A stretch of 64,000 nucleotides of DNA from Dillenia suffruticosa (GCA_033439265.1 JAVTVX010000035.1:21478001-21542000); one strand, 5' to 3'. Numbered from the stretch's first letter, positions 24,873 through 37,802 are shown. Notes: generated by a model from the sequence alone, not told the origin. Numbers and translations are program-made.

Positions 24873-25075
24873 TTTTTTTTTTTGGGTCACTAAGCAGACA
24901 ACTCCTCTTACCACAAAGGCAAAGATATGGTGAGGATTCGAGCTGTCACCACTTGGCAGAGGATGATCTCCCAATAAAGATGCCGGTGGTACCTTTTGTC
25001 CATGCTTTTGCTTAAAGCACAATGAGCCAACCAACGTCTTTTCCTTCCCGGTCAGTGAGAAGATCATCATCTTTC
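24873..25075 (-). mobile_element. Possible A-tailed retroposon (low confidence)
   Basis: On the minus strand a less AT-rich stretch with a B-box-like GCTCGAATCC ends in an A run (plus-strand T run at 24873-24882). The A-box position is unclear and no target-site duplication was found. The composition contrast with its surroundings supports an inserted sequence. Confidence 0.3.
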
Positions 25076-25446
25076 GAAAATTGCATCAGTCGACGTGCAT
25101 AGTGTATTAGGCTTTATGGTTTGATAAAGATGTTTTAGCTAACGAATTGGGTCCCAAAATTAGTCATCTTTGAAGATGATATCTCGACATGTTGCTTTCT
25201 ACCTTTCGTGGTGGGGGTTGTGTTAAAAAAATATTAAAATTAAATTAATTATTAATTTATTTAATACAAAATATTTTTTAATAATTAAAATTTAAAAATA
25301 GGAAGCAATATAATAAAAACATTTTCTAACAGGTTGCATTGTTTCTTGTTATAAAGTTGATTGTCTATTTTCTTGGTGGGATCTAAATTTACACGTGAAA
25401 CATATAAAAAGGCTCAATTATATGTTCAAATTAACTATTGACCGGT

Positions 25447-25449
<3 letters not shown>

Positions 25450-25477
<28 letters not shown>

Positions 25478-25640
25478 CACTATCAGTATCGAAATTTTAC
25501 CTGAATAATTTAGTTCGAGTACTGTGAAACCTATTTTTAGAAGTTGATTCTCTTAAAATTCTTTTTCGTTATTTCTAAGAGTTTGAAATCGAGACCTTTG
25601 GTTAAAAAATAGAGTGTCTGATTATTTAATCAAAACAAGT
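25450..25640 (-). mobile_element. SINE-like element, same family as 56498-56696
   Basis: Minus-strand copy with a very long tail (T28 on the plus strand, 25450-25477). Read on the minus strand it follows the reference copy at 56498 in order: ACTCTATTTTTTAACCAAAG, a GTCTCGATTTCAAACTC B-box region, AATAACGAAAAAGAATTTTA, then TTTCACAGTACTCGAACTAA and GATACTGATAGTG before the tail. Confidence 0.6.
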
Positions 25641-27760
25641 TCACTCTGTTAGGTTACACTTACATTAAAAAACTTTTAAACTCTGTGCATGCAGCGGTGA
25701 ATTCTTCGGTTACTTTGCCAAGAAAGGCAGGTGAAATAAGATTTAAAGGAAAAAAATAAGGTCAAAAAAAGAAGTTATGGTTTTTCTTTCTATTTTTTTT
25801 TTAATTTTATCTGAGAAAAGTTTGGAAAGAAACAAGAACCGTTCGAAGTTTGTTTGTATGAGTGCTCTGGTTGGACAAAAATATATTTCATTTTATAATA
25901 ATAGAAAAAATCAAATCCAATCCAAAATCTCAAGCCTGGAGGGGATCAATAATTGTCCAAAAAATATTGAAATGGGGAGATTCATAATTTACACCTGAAG
26001 GCCAAAAGCACCAAAAGATGACAAAGAAAAACAAAGGTTGGCCCAAAAAGGTTAAAACCTTTTTTGCTATTAAAACGTTTGAAGCCAACCCAAACAACCC
26101 ACTATAATTAGAAAAAGGATGTTTTACTTTTTGAAAAAGGATGTTTTACTTTTTCGATGATTTTAAAAATAATTAGAAACAGAGGGGGTATACATGATGC
26201 TCATTTTCTCAACTTTTTTTTAGGAGTATTTATCACTGTATTTAAGTTTTGCTTTATTAATTCGATCTTATGGGTTTTATTAAGGGGTTAATTCTTATAA
26301 ATCTTTTTTTTTTAATTTTTATGACTCAAACTCGAGATTTATGATTTTATACCCATAAAAATTTTATCATTTTCTCAACTTTGGAACAAAATAAATTTGT
26401 TCATAATTAAAGATAATTATTTCTTTAATTACTACTCATGACTCTATTGCTAAGATTTATGATCTTAGCAATTAATCTCAAACTCGAAATTTATGATTTT
26501 ATATCCATAACTTTATTTTACAGATCAAAAACATAATTTATGTTGTGAATTAATTAAAGATCGGATCTCTTACGAGATCTAATATCTTTCACAATTATTT
26601 CTTTTATTTATTTTACATAATTAAACATTAACTTAATTAATATTTTTTTTAAAAAAAGGAAAATGTATAGGTATTTGATGATAATTAAGGATCTGAAAAC
26701 ATGATCCGGTAAATAATTTATATCCTTTGAATGTTATTGGTTGGTCCCAAATTCTTCGGTCATGCTCCCAAGCTGTCTTCAAATTTTTAAACACTCAAGT
26801 TTATGTTCAAAATTACTTTTATAGTGCGAGACAAATTTAAACAAAAATTGTGTTTCGAGGAAATCGAGATTTGTTTCATTGCCCTTGGTCTTTTTTTTTT
26901 TTTTTGTCATTTTAAATTTATACAAATTTTTTCTGACTACTTAGGGAAATAGAGATTTTACAAACAAGTGATAAGGGTCGTAGATATTGCAATTTCACTC
27001 AAGGCCAAGGGGTAGCAGAAACTAGAATGAGTTATTTTGTACGATATTTGTTTCTATATCTGAGTTGAACCATGATAAAGAGATCACATGACATTGTCTC
27101 ACCATACTTTGCTATCTTCCATTCACGTGTACTAAATCTGACTAGCCATATCCCCGCAAGCAAAGAAATATTCCTGAATCAACCTTGGAAACATGAAACG
27201 CCAATTCTTGGAATTTGATTTGGACCATGTACCATTGAATGAAATTGCTTTGCTTTAGTCATAGGTTCTAAGAGATTCTACGGCCTAAATCATGTTACCC
27301 TTTAAAATGTTAGGGATTTCAAAGGACACTCACTTATTTGGCCATGAATGTAAAAATTGAAACCAAAAAAAAAAAAAAAAAGTTAGAAATTGTGAAGAAT
27401 TTAGTGGGTGACAAAGAAAATTATTTTAAATGTTAAAATTATTATTAAAATATCATAACTTTGAAGAAATTTTAATTTTCATATATCTAGTGAATTAGAA
27501 GATTTGGGTAACAATTTTTTTCTTAGAAAAATAAAAATTAACGCAGAAAAATACTAAGAATTATAAATATATGAGAATTTTAGATATGGGAGAGCTTTTC
27601 TTGTTCTGTATTAAGAAAAATAGGAAAAAGAAGCCCTCTTATATTTTTCTTGGGGAAAAAAAGGCGGGGAGAAAAAAAAGAAAAAAGATAATTGTGAGTG
27701 TGACCCAAAAAAGAAAAAAAAAAGTTCTGTAGTATAATGCATTTAATTTGAACGTTTGAT
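25641..27760. other. AT-rich intergenic DNA
   Basis: No gene. Contains a perfect 22-bp tandem duplication at 26111-26154 (unit starting GAAAAAGGATG) and weak minus-strand remnants of the A-tailed family near 26205-26345. Confidence 0.4.
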
Positions 27761-27764
27761 AAAT

Positions 27765-27955
27765 TAGTTGATTCGAAAATTGATTTCTCTTAATCATAGT
27801 CAGAAGTTTGATCCCTTATAGGAATAAAAAAATTAATGTTGAAACACTTGTCTTTTCAATTGGGTCCTATAAGTAATCCACTTAAATTAATCGGAGTAAA
27901 ATTTTGATTATTGGATTGATGGCATGTCGTGGTAAAAAAAAAAAAAAAATTTGAA
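27765..27955 (+). mobile_element. A-tailed SINE-like element, subfamily copy 1
   Basis: Plus-strand element ending in an A16 run. Shares ordered blocks with 30945-31135: CTTAATC...CAG...GTTTGA..CC, a TATGAAAAAA/GGAATAAAAAA block, and TTAAATTAATCGGA.TAAAA followed by TAT(T/C)GG. The two copies define a diverged subfamily of the SINE-like repeats in this window. Confidence 0.5.
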
Positions 27956-28789
27956 ACATTATTTACCATAGCATGCATAAACTTCCATTGAGATGTCACT
28001 CACAAAGGGACATCACATGAGCTATGGACCTAACCCGGTACGGCCAGGCAAAGACAACACATTTAGAAATCTTGATGCGCATCTAATTTAGGTCCCATAA
28101 AATTAAATTAAAAGAAAGATATATCTCAGCAATAACCCATGAAAGAACATGTCGGATGGGATGTTAACCGCCCTTGAGAAAATGACTGCCACATCATAAA
28201 TACCGTACAAAAATACCAACATTTTGTGAATGTAACGAATGTACATTAAATTTATTTTAATTAAAATCTCAAATATTAAATTTTAAAAATAAAAAATAGA
28301 TATAAGAGAATTAACCTTTAAATGAGTCACATAATACTTGAATCGAATTAATCAAATAATTTAAATATCAATCGATAACATACTTATATAAAAATAAATA
28401 AATAAAGAAATATCACACAAAAATACAATACAAGATATACAAGAGAGGTCACACTATCCCCTCCTCGAACAAAGCGAGAATGATGCAAGTACCTTTCTAT
28501 AAAGTTTCTTTTATTTTTGGTTGAATAAAAGTGTGTAATAATCTCAAATCAAATAAAAAGTATGAGTAAACCCGATCTATATAAAGGGTCTGAGAATGTG
28601 TATAAAACACACATTTGAGATATTTTAATATAAGGTAAAGCATAGTGCTTTTTTTCTAGATCTCTCGTATGGTCAGTATTTGTCTCTCTCGAGAAACTTA
28701 TTTATCCATCAGCATCTCTTGTGTCTAATTATTTTAGGTTAGTCTGTTGGCCGTCCCATGGGGTTCTTAACTCAAGATTGACATCTAGT

Positions 28790-28885
28790 AGCATCCCTCA
28801 ATACCCCCGGTAGCCCAACGTGGGTGAGAAATACTAGAAATATAAGTGTTACTCAATGCTGCTGGTAGCCCAGCATGATTGAATA
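28790..28885. repeat. Imperfect short tandem repeat with hairpin potential
   Basis: Two successive units share CTCAAT...GGTAGCCCA.C.TG..TGA (about 28796-28835 and 28852-28888), spaced about 57 bases. The second unit contains TGCTG...CAGCA self-complementarity. Function unknown. Confidence 0.4.
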
Positions 28886-28890
28886 ATGAT

Positions 28891-29060
28891 TTTTTTTTTT
28901 TTTTGTTATAATCAACCGGTATATGAATTTATATTCCAATTAATTCGATCTCAATATTATCGAATTTAGTTTAAAGAGAATTTTTTTAATATAAATTTTT
29001 TTATTCTCAAATTTTAAATCCAAAACTTAATTAAAACATATAACATTTTTATTTATTTGA
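28891..29060 (-). mobile_element. Degraded A-tailed SINE-like element
   Basis: Starts (plus strand) with a T16 run, followed by family-like blocks (ATTCCAATTAATTCGATCTC, then ATTCTCAAATTTTAAATCCA). Heavily diverged, with no target-site duplication seen. Confidence 0.35.
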
Positions 29061-29289
29061 TCGACTATTTATTGATAACATAATTAAATAATATTAAAAA
29101 TATCTAAAGTATGTATCATACATTATTCACAGAAAAAATTCTTGTATCTTTGACGTGTTGATGCATGAATAAACTATATAATATTAATGGAAGATTGTCC
29201 TGATTTTTGGTTGGATACAAAGGAAGATGTCATTTACATCACTATATGATATTTTATTTTTTGGTTGCGGTCAATTTGACATCATACTC

Positions 29290-29475
29290 TGAATTTATCA
29301 AATTCTTTTAAATTGAGTGATTAAATATTTTATTTTCTTAACAAGAGATCTCAAATTCAAAACTTGAAAATGACAAAAAAGAATTTGAAAAAATCAATCC
29401 AAAAAATGAGTTTCATAATATTCGAATCGGATTAAACGGTTAAAACTCAAAAAATGATGGTAAAATTAAAAAATA
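29290..29475 (+). mobile_element. SINE-like element, same family as 56498-56696
   Basis: Plus-strand copy alignable along its length to 56498-56696: AATTGAGTGATTAAATATTT at the 5' A-box position, AACAAGAGATCTCAAATTC at the B-box position, TGAAAATGACAAAAAAGAA, AATATTCGAATCGGATTAA and finally ATGATGG before an A-rich tail. The B box is mutated (TTCAAAACTT), so it is probably inactive. Confidence 0.6.
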
Positions 29476-30134
29476 CAAAATAAAAATAATTACTCTGAAC
29501 TCAATTGCTGCAAATCCATTCGAGAAAAGATCAAATCAAATTAATTTTATTTAACCAAAACGAGGACCTTCTTTTGTTGCCTTATTGTGTTTTATATATC
29601 ACAAGATAGGACCCATACGAAAACTCGATGAAGTTGCTCCAATAAAAGACTTGTCCTTGAGAATATGTACATACAGGAGACAAAGACATGGTTGTTTCTC
29701 TTCCTTAGCCCTCTAGACTTGTCCAGGTACTATCAGAATCATCTCACCTACCGTACCATTATTTCTTAATAACCATAGATTCATAAAAATAAAAATCCCC
29801 ACTAAATCATTTTGAAAACAAAATATCTACAAGTTTCACAGGTCATCAGCATGGCTTGTGACATGTGGAAGAGCTCAGATAGGCTACATGACATGCTTCT
29901 AACTTGAAAGACAATTTTGTTGAGACAACTCAATTAGTTGTGGGTCTCATCATACCCACTTCTAGATTTCCCTATTTACTCTATACTCTAAATTAAAAAT
30001 GACATATAAACTGATAAATAATTATATTAATAACTCTTTTATCATCATAATATAGATTATATGAAATTTTGTTTATAGTGTAACTTAAATCCATATTAAC
30101 TCAAATAAAGAAAAAGAAAATTGATAGCTTGATG

Positions 30135-30156
30135 GGGAGAGAGAGAGAGAGAGAGA
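30135..30156. repeat. (GA)n microsatellite
   Basis: Alternating GA run of about 22 bases in gene-free DNA. Confidence 0.85.
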
Positions 30157-30944
30157 TTTTGGATCCAAGTCATTGACACCAAGTATTTTAACTGATCAAT
30201 AGTCCTTGCAAAATGCAAGCTTTGCAGACACCAATCGGAGTGCCAGATATAACGCAGAAAAACATGTGCCATACTGGCATTAATTAAGCAGTCATTGTAA
30301 GACTGATTGCTTGATCATGAAACACGAAACATATATTTTTTTTAAAAAAATAATTATGATAATCTGATTTGTATCTTAGTCTCTCTTCTTCCGTTAACAA
30401 GTTAGAAAGAATGATTAGTTGAGTAATTTGGCTAAAAGAAGCATGACATGACACCTAAGAGGCAAACTTCTTTATTGATATGAAGATCAAAAGAATTAAG
30501 ATTAAGTCAGAGTAGACTTGAAAGATTATTTAATTAATCACGAGATTAGCTCATGCGCATCCCACCAATAGTTTTTCTTTTTGAAGTTTGAATGTCATCA
30601 TCTCATGGGTTACGCTTGTAATATTTCTGTAAATAATCCATAAACTCAAAGGCATATTGGAAGAATATGAAAAGAGGAAATTGTATATTGATTAAGTGTA
30701 AGTTCTGGATAAGGGTCTGTATTATTTTATACTGAGAAAATAATTAAATATTGATGAGAGAGAGTAAAATTTCTAAAGGTGATTAATATAAATTTTGTTT
30801 ATATATATAAAAAAATGAAAGACCAACAACCTAAATCACTTCCAGCCAACCTAACCTAGATTTGTAATTCCCAATTAATTACTTTAACGTAGATTATTAA
30901 AGGTCAACGCTTGTATTTAAAGCTCACCTAACCGACTTTTGTTA

Positions 30945-31135
30945 GTTTAGATGGGATGAATATTTTTGTCCCTTAATCTTAATCAGATCGAGAGTTTGAC
31001 TCCTCTTGAGTATGAAAAAAATAATATTAGGAGATCTGCCTCCACAAAGTAAGTTTTGTAACAGTTGATTTAAATTAATCGGAACAAAACTTTAAATATC
31101 GGGTGATAATCAAATCAATGTTTAAAAAAAAAAAT
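30945..31135 (+). mobile_element. A-tailed SINE-like element, subfamily copy 2
   Basis: Plus-strand partner of 27765-27955, ending in an A11 run. The B-box-like GAGAGTTTGACTCC is better preserved than in copy 1. The 3' blocks TTAAATTAATCGGA and AAATATCGG are shared. Confidence 0.5.
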
Positions 31136-32556
31136 AACGAGAAAATTACAGTTGCACAAATTGCTCTGTCGATGATTAACCGGGCCTCCTGGCCCATTGG
31201 ATGAAAAATGTACTCATATATCTCAATTGAATATCATAATCGCTATATTTTGATTTAATTAGCACCAATCAACACCAAAAATAAAATAAATGCGGTACAT
31301 ATTTTATAACTTGAGATTTGGAATTTTAATATGATTTTTTTTAATAAATTATCAGTATTCAGTTTCTTGACTAAATCCGATTCAATTCAGGTTAAACCCT
31401 TTAAGAGACAAAAATCTCTCACATCTATTTTTATCATACATAAAACTAGAATTCAAAATATTAATTAAGAGATACTAGTGTTCAATCACCGGATCGACTT
31501 AACATTATTACAGATTTTAATATATTCGAAAGTCAATTGTTTTAACCATGTTTAGAATAAATATTTATATATTTTGACATTACAATAAGAGGAAATAATG
31601 ATTGTTGAGCCCCAAAAATTATTAAATATATATTATTATTAAATAAAATATTTTCAGAAAGATAGTGTCGTTGGTAGTCCATATTTACCCTTTCACATAT
31701 AAATAAAGTAATTAGTCAATGTGAAATGATTTTTCTCATACTAATATAATTTATGGTTGGGTGGATTAGCATTATAAAAGTAATTTTTTGAGCGTGTTGA
31801 GAAATTTCATGGTTCATCTATTTATAATTATCATAGTAAATTAATATTAATTAAAGGTACTATGTAGTACCCAAAATGGGGATGGTGATTAGGAAAATAA
31901 TAAACAATATTAAAGAATAATTGCGAATTGCATCACAAGTAAGACAAAATGATCCTTGTAAATTGTACAATAATATTTTATTTTATAATAAATGTTGTTG
32001 CTAGCTTTGAGGTTTCCCAATTTCCAACCGAATAATCTATATTGTTCCTTAACTTTGATTGTTAGTATGTTTGCTGCCACTGTCATTTTGATCTTGAAGA
32101 TTGAGAACTAACCTCCCTATGTCTTTAAAAGGGAAAATTAAAGAACAAAAAAGGTCATAACATATATTAATGAATAGTAATATACTTTATAAAAAAAAAA
32201 AAAGAAAAGAAAACGATAAATGCAGTGAGGAAAGAGGCTGGGTCTTTCCTTTGCATATGCTTACACATTGACAGATGAGAGTGAGTCATGAAGAACTGAC
32301 TTCAATATTTCTATTCTTTTGCTTTGAAAAGGTAATAAAATAATATTTTGATTTTCCTCTAAAAGGTGGAAAAAAATTAATATTTCAATGGAGGGGAAAC
32401 GGTGGGGTTTTAGATTTTTGTGTGTTTTGTTTTCTCTATAGAATGTGAATGATAAGAAAAAGAAGAAAGATACAAAAGTTTGGTTGGTAAGACAAAGGAT
32501 AGAAATTTGTGGCCTTGTTAGGTGATACGCCTTCAATGTGAATATTTTGATGGGAA
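31136..32556. other. AT-rich intergenic DNA
   Basis: No gene recognised. A T-rich stretch near 31336 followed by TAAATCCGATTCAATTCAGG may be another fragment of the A-tailed family. Open frames here are short and compositionally random. Confidence 0.4.
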
Positions 32557-32668
32557 TTTTTTTTTTTTTTGGTTGAACAAGAATTCAAACATTAAATCTC
32601 AGGATTGGGGAGGGAAGTTGTGACCATCAGATTAAGAATTCACCTTACCACTCAATCATTGCTCCGTA
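32557..32668 (-). mobile_element. tRNA-derived SINE-like element
   Basis: On the minus strand: GGAGCAATGATTGAGTGGTA (tRNA-like 5' end with an A-box-like TGAGTGGTA), about 50 bases to a B-box-like GTTTGAATTCT, then a short 3' part and an A14 tail (plus-strand T run 32557-32570). This is the size and order expected of a short plant SINE. Target-site duplication not clear. Confidence 0.55.
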
Positions 32669-34289
32669 AATATGTAATTGATAGATTTTTACTTTTGAGA
32701 ATGATTTTTATTTTTATAATTTTAGATGGTGTTGAGTTATCGAATAACTCGTTTTCTTTGAATCATTTTTTTTTATTTTAGATAATTTATTTGATTTTCA
32801 ATTTTAATATTAGGTAAAATCACATTTTAATTTGGTTATTTAGATGGTTATCAGATTTGTTAATTTTGATTTCAATTAAACCGAATTAATCGAAATAATA
32901 AAAAATATATATACTTTTTAGATAATTAAAAGTTAAAAGAGAAAAAATATTTTAATTAAAAAAATCTTGAAAGTGATGATATGGTATTATAATTAAAAGT
33001 TAAAAGAGAAAAATAGTTTAAAAAAAATTACTGAATTATAATATAATGCTAGTCATCTTTATTTTATGAACTATTAGAAAATGAGCTTATTAATTTAAAA
33101 TTTTCGTATTTTATTATTTTGTTTAAAATTTGAATTTTCAAGTTTTTAAATTAAAATTTGTTGAATTATAATTATTAGTGAAATTTAAATTTTAAAATTA
33201 CAGTTTATAGTAATACATTCATGTGAATAATATATATTACATTTATATAAACAGAAATAGAAAATATCATTAATTAAATTCACTATAGAAATTTCAATAA
33301 TTTGATCGATTTGAACAACCAAAATAAATTAATTGTCTAATTCCATCAAACTGAATTGTCGATATTTGATCCATTAGGTGAAGTTATGTTTATAAGAATT
33401 TTATAATCGAATTAAATCGATTATTTCAATTTTGATCATTTTGATTACAGTTTGATTCTAATTTTTAGAATTTTTTTTTTTTTTTTGTATTTATCTGATA
33501 TGATTTTGCGTAATCTAACAATATGTTTTTTATTGGATTTTTAGTTCAAAGGGAAGGCGCATGCAGCAACAGCAGCACAATGACAACAACAACGAAAACT
33601 TGTTCACATTACGTCTATATTATGTCTAATTTAAGAGGCTAGAAAAACAAAAAAAAAAAATTACTATAATAATTTACGTTGCAATAATATTAGAATTGAA
33701 AATCGTACGATGCATCTTGTCCATGTGAATTATTTTCTTGGCCAAATTGGGACCCCTGTGGAGTGAAGTATGACAACTAATGAAGAAAAAAATAAAAAAA
33801 ATAAAAAACCTTTAGTGAATTCCTATGGTCTTTAGGGTCTTTGTAATTAATACAAGGTTAAACTAAACTCCTCTGTCAATTTTCAATTGTTTTATTTTTA
33901 TTGGCCTTTCTGAGGTCAGAACAACTCAACTTGTTAAAAAATGATGTTAATAATTTGGACCGTTTCTCCCATGGTAGCCAAGACAAGCTAATCTAATGCA
34001 GGGAAGATAAGAGCACCCAAATGAGAATATTTAATTGTTTATCTATTTTTTATTTGCAGAGTGATTGGGAAAAACAAAATATAAGTCGTTTCCTGTAAAA
34101 CCAAATAAATAAAAATATTTGATAATTTTCTTTTTCTCTTGTCCGTTTTGGTTGATCTTGATGCCAAATCAAGAGTCACTATTGAAATGTTAAATTTTTA
34201 TATAATCATTCGTGTAAATATCTTAACCATTGACTTGTAGGGAACGGCTTTTGTTCACAAATTGAGCCATTTGAATCATTCTCGTGAGC

Positions 34290-34320
<31 letters not shown>
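34290..34320. repeat. (GA)n followed by a G run
   Basis: GA repeat of about 20 bases running into G11. Confidence 0.85.
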
Positions 34321-35085
34321 AAGAAGAAGTTTGGTGTGACCTATTGTTTCAAGTTGATAATTTATTAATTAATAAAGAAAAAGTAAAATGTCGGATGATG
34401 CAATCAAGTAGACAAAGCATTCAAAACCCCCCCAAAAAAAAAAATTATCTCTTGCTGAACACAACGTACCAGGATTTGGATTGAATGGATTGAATCATAT
34501 GTTTCTATGGTCGGCATGAAATCATAAAACGGAAACTACACTCTTGTCATAATCTAAGTCCTTTAGATGATTTTTTTGAAAAGAGCCTTTTGAAGAATAT
34601 AGAGATGTTATTTTTGTATATCGAAAACAGAGACTCTCGGAAGACCTATTAGAAGCTCGAGAACCTCTCTCTCACCCAAGCTTCAATCCCATTATGATGG
34701 AGAGAAGTGCTTCACTTTGTCTCCTCCTCTCTTTCCTTTGGAAGCTCACTTTAAGGCACTCTTGAGGATTATCAAGAAAACTTCATGAATGGGCTGCGGA
34801 GGAAGTGAAGCGGGTTGGATCCAGGTCGATCCATTATAGACACCCACAAACATTGATCCCATCACAGAACTTCCAACATAAAAAAATAGAGATCAAAGGT
34901 ATCTCAATTTTGTCTAAATCCTTTGCTTGCAGGACAGAATGCAGGACACCCCTGTAATCATTAAAAAAAAAGGGGAATTTGATGTTGAAATAAGGAATTA
35001 ATTATTAAATATCACTTCCGGACAAATATCAATGATTCTCGCTGTCTGAAGTTAGATATCAATCATTTTGATTATTACGCGAGGG

Positions 35086-35086
<1 letters not shown>

Positions 35087-35145
<59 letters not shown>
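35087..35145. repeat. Long (GA)n microsatellite
   Basis: About 29 uninterrupted GA units, the longest GA tract in the window, in gene-free DNA; likely length-polymorphic. Confidence 0.95.
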
Positions 35146-35148
<3 letters not shown>

Positions 35149-35291
35149 ATTAAATCGAATAACTTAAGGCTAAAATTTATATGACGAGAAAATTATTACT
35201 TTACTCTGTATTTTTTTTTTCCTATCAGTCACCCACTTACAAGCGCCACAGTCATAACGCAGGTTGATCAAGAAAAAATTATCTAACAAAA

Positions 35292-35293
<2 letters not shown>

Positions 35294-35335
<42 letters not shown>
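35294..35335. repeat. (AT)n microsatellite
   Basis: About 20 AT units, 150 bases right of the long GA tract. Confidence 0.95.
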
Positions 35336-35340
<5 letters not shown>

Positions 35341-36590
35341 TATGTAAACTCAGTTTACTTTTTTTTCTAGAAGTGTGTCGAATAGCTCCATTAAAGATGT
35401 TTTATATTTTTGAGTTCGAGAAACCTGAGTTCGATTTGTCTAATACGTATATAATTTTTAAATAAAATAAAATTTTTGGTAAAAGAATATAGAATTTTGG
35501 TAAGTAAAAATTAAAATTTTTGTTAAAAAAGAAATATAAATTATGATTATGGTAATGATAAGTTGTACTGGGCGCGATTAGTTACCAGATTAATAAACTG
35601 GTGAAGTTGTTTATGCCAATATGTCAACAGTCCATGAGAACAAGAGGCAGTTGTCTTGTCTTGAAATAAAGTAATGACTTCACAGGTTTAACCCACATTG
35701 ACGTGAACGGTGAACGATGACACAAATAATTGAGATTAACTCCTCCTATGTTATATTCTTTAATTAAATTTAAAATTCAAAACTTAAAATATATATATAT
35801 ATATATTGAATGAATCGTTTTTTAAATATGATTTTTTTAAATAGTTAAATTGGATTAATCGAAATATAATTTTAGATATCGATGATAGAAATAAAAAAAG
35901 ATAAAAAAAAAATATAATGGAATGGAATTGGCATGTAAATTTTCGAACGCGGAATCCAATTTAGACAAAAAGGGGTAGGGGTAGAGGTAGAGCCAGCCCA
36001 GAGCTGACCAAAATTAAATTATTCTGGAGGCTCGACTTCCACACGCATGATGAAATGCCCACAACGCAAAGCTTGACATTATTAACAATTATCACCCAAT
36101 TAAGCTTTGGTTTCGCAATTATTGGCATTAATTTGGAAAGTAAATGCTTTGTGTGGTAATTGAATCAGAGTGAGGGTGTTGGCAAGCGCATTTGGTCTTC
36201 CCCATCTTCATTCTTTTTCTCAATTAATTTTCAACCATATTGTGTTCTGAAATATTGTCTAATTCTACAAAACGCCATTTAAAAGTGTGACATTAATTGG
36301 TGAACTTTATACCACACTTAAAAAAACCTCTCAGCACAAAATTAGAACTGTTTGAGCTGTTTTCACAGGAGAGACATTTAAGAGAGAGAGAGAGAGGGTG
36401 AGAAAGAGAAGAAATATTAAGATATCAAAATTGATATAAATTTAAGGATTATTTATCCCCTAATAATAAAAAGAACACATTGTCTTTAGCCCTTCAAACA
36501 AAAATTAAAAAGAGCCAAACTTTTTGGAACCCAAAATTAAGAAAAATAAAATAAAACATAAGGAGAAAAGCACACAAACCCATTATTGTA

Positions 36591-37322
36591 TTAATGATTC
36601 CACAATGAAGATTCAAAACTCTCCGTCTGATCATACAAATAACTACTGCAGTCTTCAAAACTCTGAAGCCAAGGTGGCGGGTAGACCCACCCCAACCCGT
36701 CAACCGAGTCAAAGAAAACAAACTCACTTCTCGTCTCCCCCACCAAGTCATCCTCATAACTCGATCCCAAACTCGGTAACTCAACAATCTCGCATAACTG
36801 CTCCTCGGACGCATCGTCAGCATTGGTGGTGGACGAGGATTCAGAAGAAGACGAGGAAGGACTAGAATTAGAATTCGAGTTCAAGGACAAGTGGTCCATT
36901 GCGGCAGCTTTGGCTGCGGCGGCTTGGACGTCACGTGGGGAAGTGGAAGCAGGACGAGGTAAGGAACCCGCGAGTTCGGGGAAGTTGAGGATTGCGGAGG
37001 AGCCTTTTATGGTTAGAGCAGCCACGTCGTGGGCTCGTGCCGCCATTTCGGGTGTGGAGAAGGTGCCGAGCCAGATCCGGGACTTCTTCTTGGGTTCCCG
37101 GATCTCCGATACCCATTTGCCCCATGTCCGCATTCGGACTCCTCTATAGGATGGGTGTTCTGTGGAGGTGGTGGAGGATGAGTCGCGTGATCGTTTCAGT
37201 CGGTTCGGATTCGGGTCTGTTGTCGACCCGGATGAAGTGGGGGAAGATGGTGGTGGTGGTGAAGTGGATGGATATGTGGTGATGCTTGATTCGTTTTCAG
37301 GGCTTCTTTGCTGCTCAGCCAT
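36591..37322 (-). CDS. DREB-type AP2/ERF transcription factor (A-4, TINY-like)
   Basis: Intronless, 243 residues; the ATG at 37320-37322 is the first in frame. Single AP2/ERF domain at residues 59-115 ([13 protein letters not shown] ... RIWLGTF ... [10 protein letters not shown] ... LNFPEL). V71 and E76 correspond to the V14/E19 positions that mark DREB rather than ERF proteins. Binding to DRE/CRT (CCGAC core) is known for the class and inferred here. A Ser/Pro/Thr-rich N terminus carries RLKRSR (41-46), a likely nuclear signal. After the domain come an Ala-rich block ([11 protein letters not shown]), a Ser-rich run, and an acidic C terminus with EIVELPSLG and [10 protein letters not shown], both typical of A-4 group activators related to TINY. 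Upstream DNA (37323-37480) is rich in GA tracts. The exact orthologue cannot be named without alignment. Confidence 0.95.
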   Translation of the reverse strand: MAEQQRSPENESSITTYPSTSPPPPSSPTSSGSTTDPNPNRLKRSRDSSSTTSTEHPSYRGVRMRTWGKWVSEIREPKKKSRIWLGTFSTPEMAARAHDVAALTIKGSSAILNFPELAGSLPRPASTSPRDVQAAAAKAAAMDHLSLNSNSNSSPSSSSSESSSTTNADDASEEQLCEIVELPSLGSSYEDDLVGETRSEFVFFDSVDGLGWVYPPPWLQSFEDCSSYLYDQTESFESSLWNH

Positions 37323-37802
37323 TGGAGAGAGAGAGAGTAGTGAAGAAGTAGGGAGAGAGTTGTCAATGTCAAGAGTGAAGAGTTAATGGATCATATGAGA
37401 GAGAGAGAGAGAATGGTGGGGGGAGATAAAGGGGAGTTATCAGTGTGTAGAGAGAGAGAGAGAGAGAGAGTAGATAGGTGAGGATATGATATATGAAGGG
37501 GAGCGATGAGGTGAGGGGTGTGTAAATAAGTGTGGGGGGGGGGCCTGAAAGAGTCGTGGGAGAATTGAGAGGGGTTTTAGTAGAGGAGGGGGCGGGGGGG
37601 TCAAAAGAGGGGAAGGGAAACGTGGGGCTTCGAAGGGACCTCATGACGTACGTATAGAAACCGACCCACCCCGTTTTTCCAATCCTTAATATATGCCTCA
37701 AGCCACACGAATAGCAACACAAGCACGAGGGGGAGGGGGGTGTTATTCTGGGTGGCATTAAAACGGAAATTAAAAAATAGAAATGAATATGCGAAAAGTC
37801 AT
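37323..37802. promoter_or_regulatory. GA-rich leader/promoter region of the ERF gene
   Basis: Several AG/GA tracts (37326-37335, 37398-37412, 37447-37471) lie immediately upstream of the leftward ERF start, giving a CT-rich 5' UTR. G-rich blocks occur at about 37533-37540 and 37587-37600. Potential GAGA-factor (BPC) sites are inference; no TATA assignment is made. Confidence 0.45.

Larger units (their letters stand above)
32669..36590. other. AT-rich gene-free region upstream of the ERF gene's 3' end
   Basis: No gene recognised. It is dominated by A/T and contains the largest microsatellites of the window (34290-34320, 35087-35145, 35294-35335), a near-perfect short duplication of AATTAAAAGTTAAAAGAG (about 32922 and 32991), and the presumed 3' flank of the ERF gene. 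Confidence 0.45.

Noticed and set aside
28560-28640. CTATATAAAGGG with a nearby GTGT...ACACAC hairpin as an LTR promoter
   Set aside because: No matching second LTR, primer-binding site or polypurine tract was found nearby.
36524-36865. Open frame on the plus strand opposite the ERF gene
   Set aside because: It is the complement of the Ser/Asp-rich C-terminal coding region of the ERF gene; codon-composition shadow with no family match.
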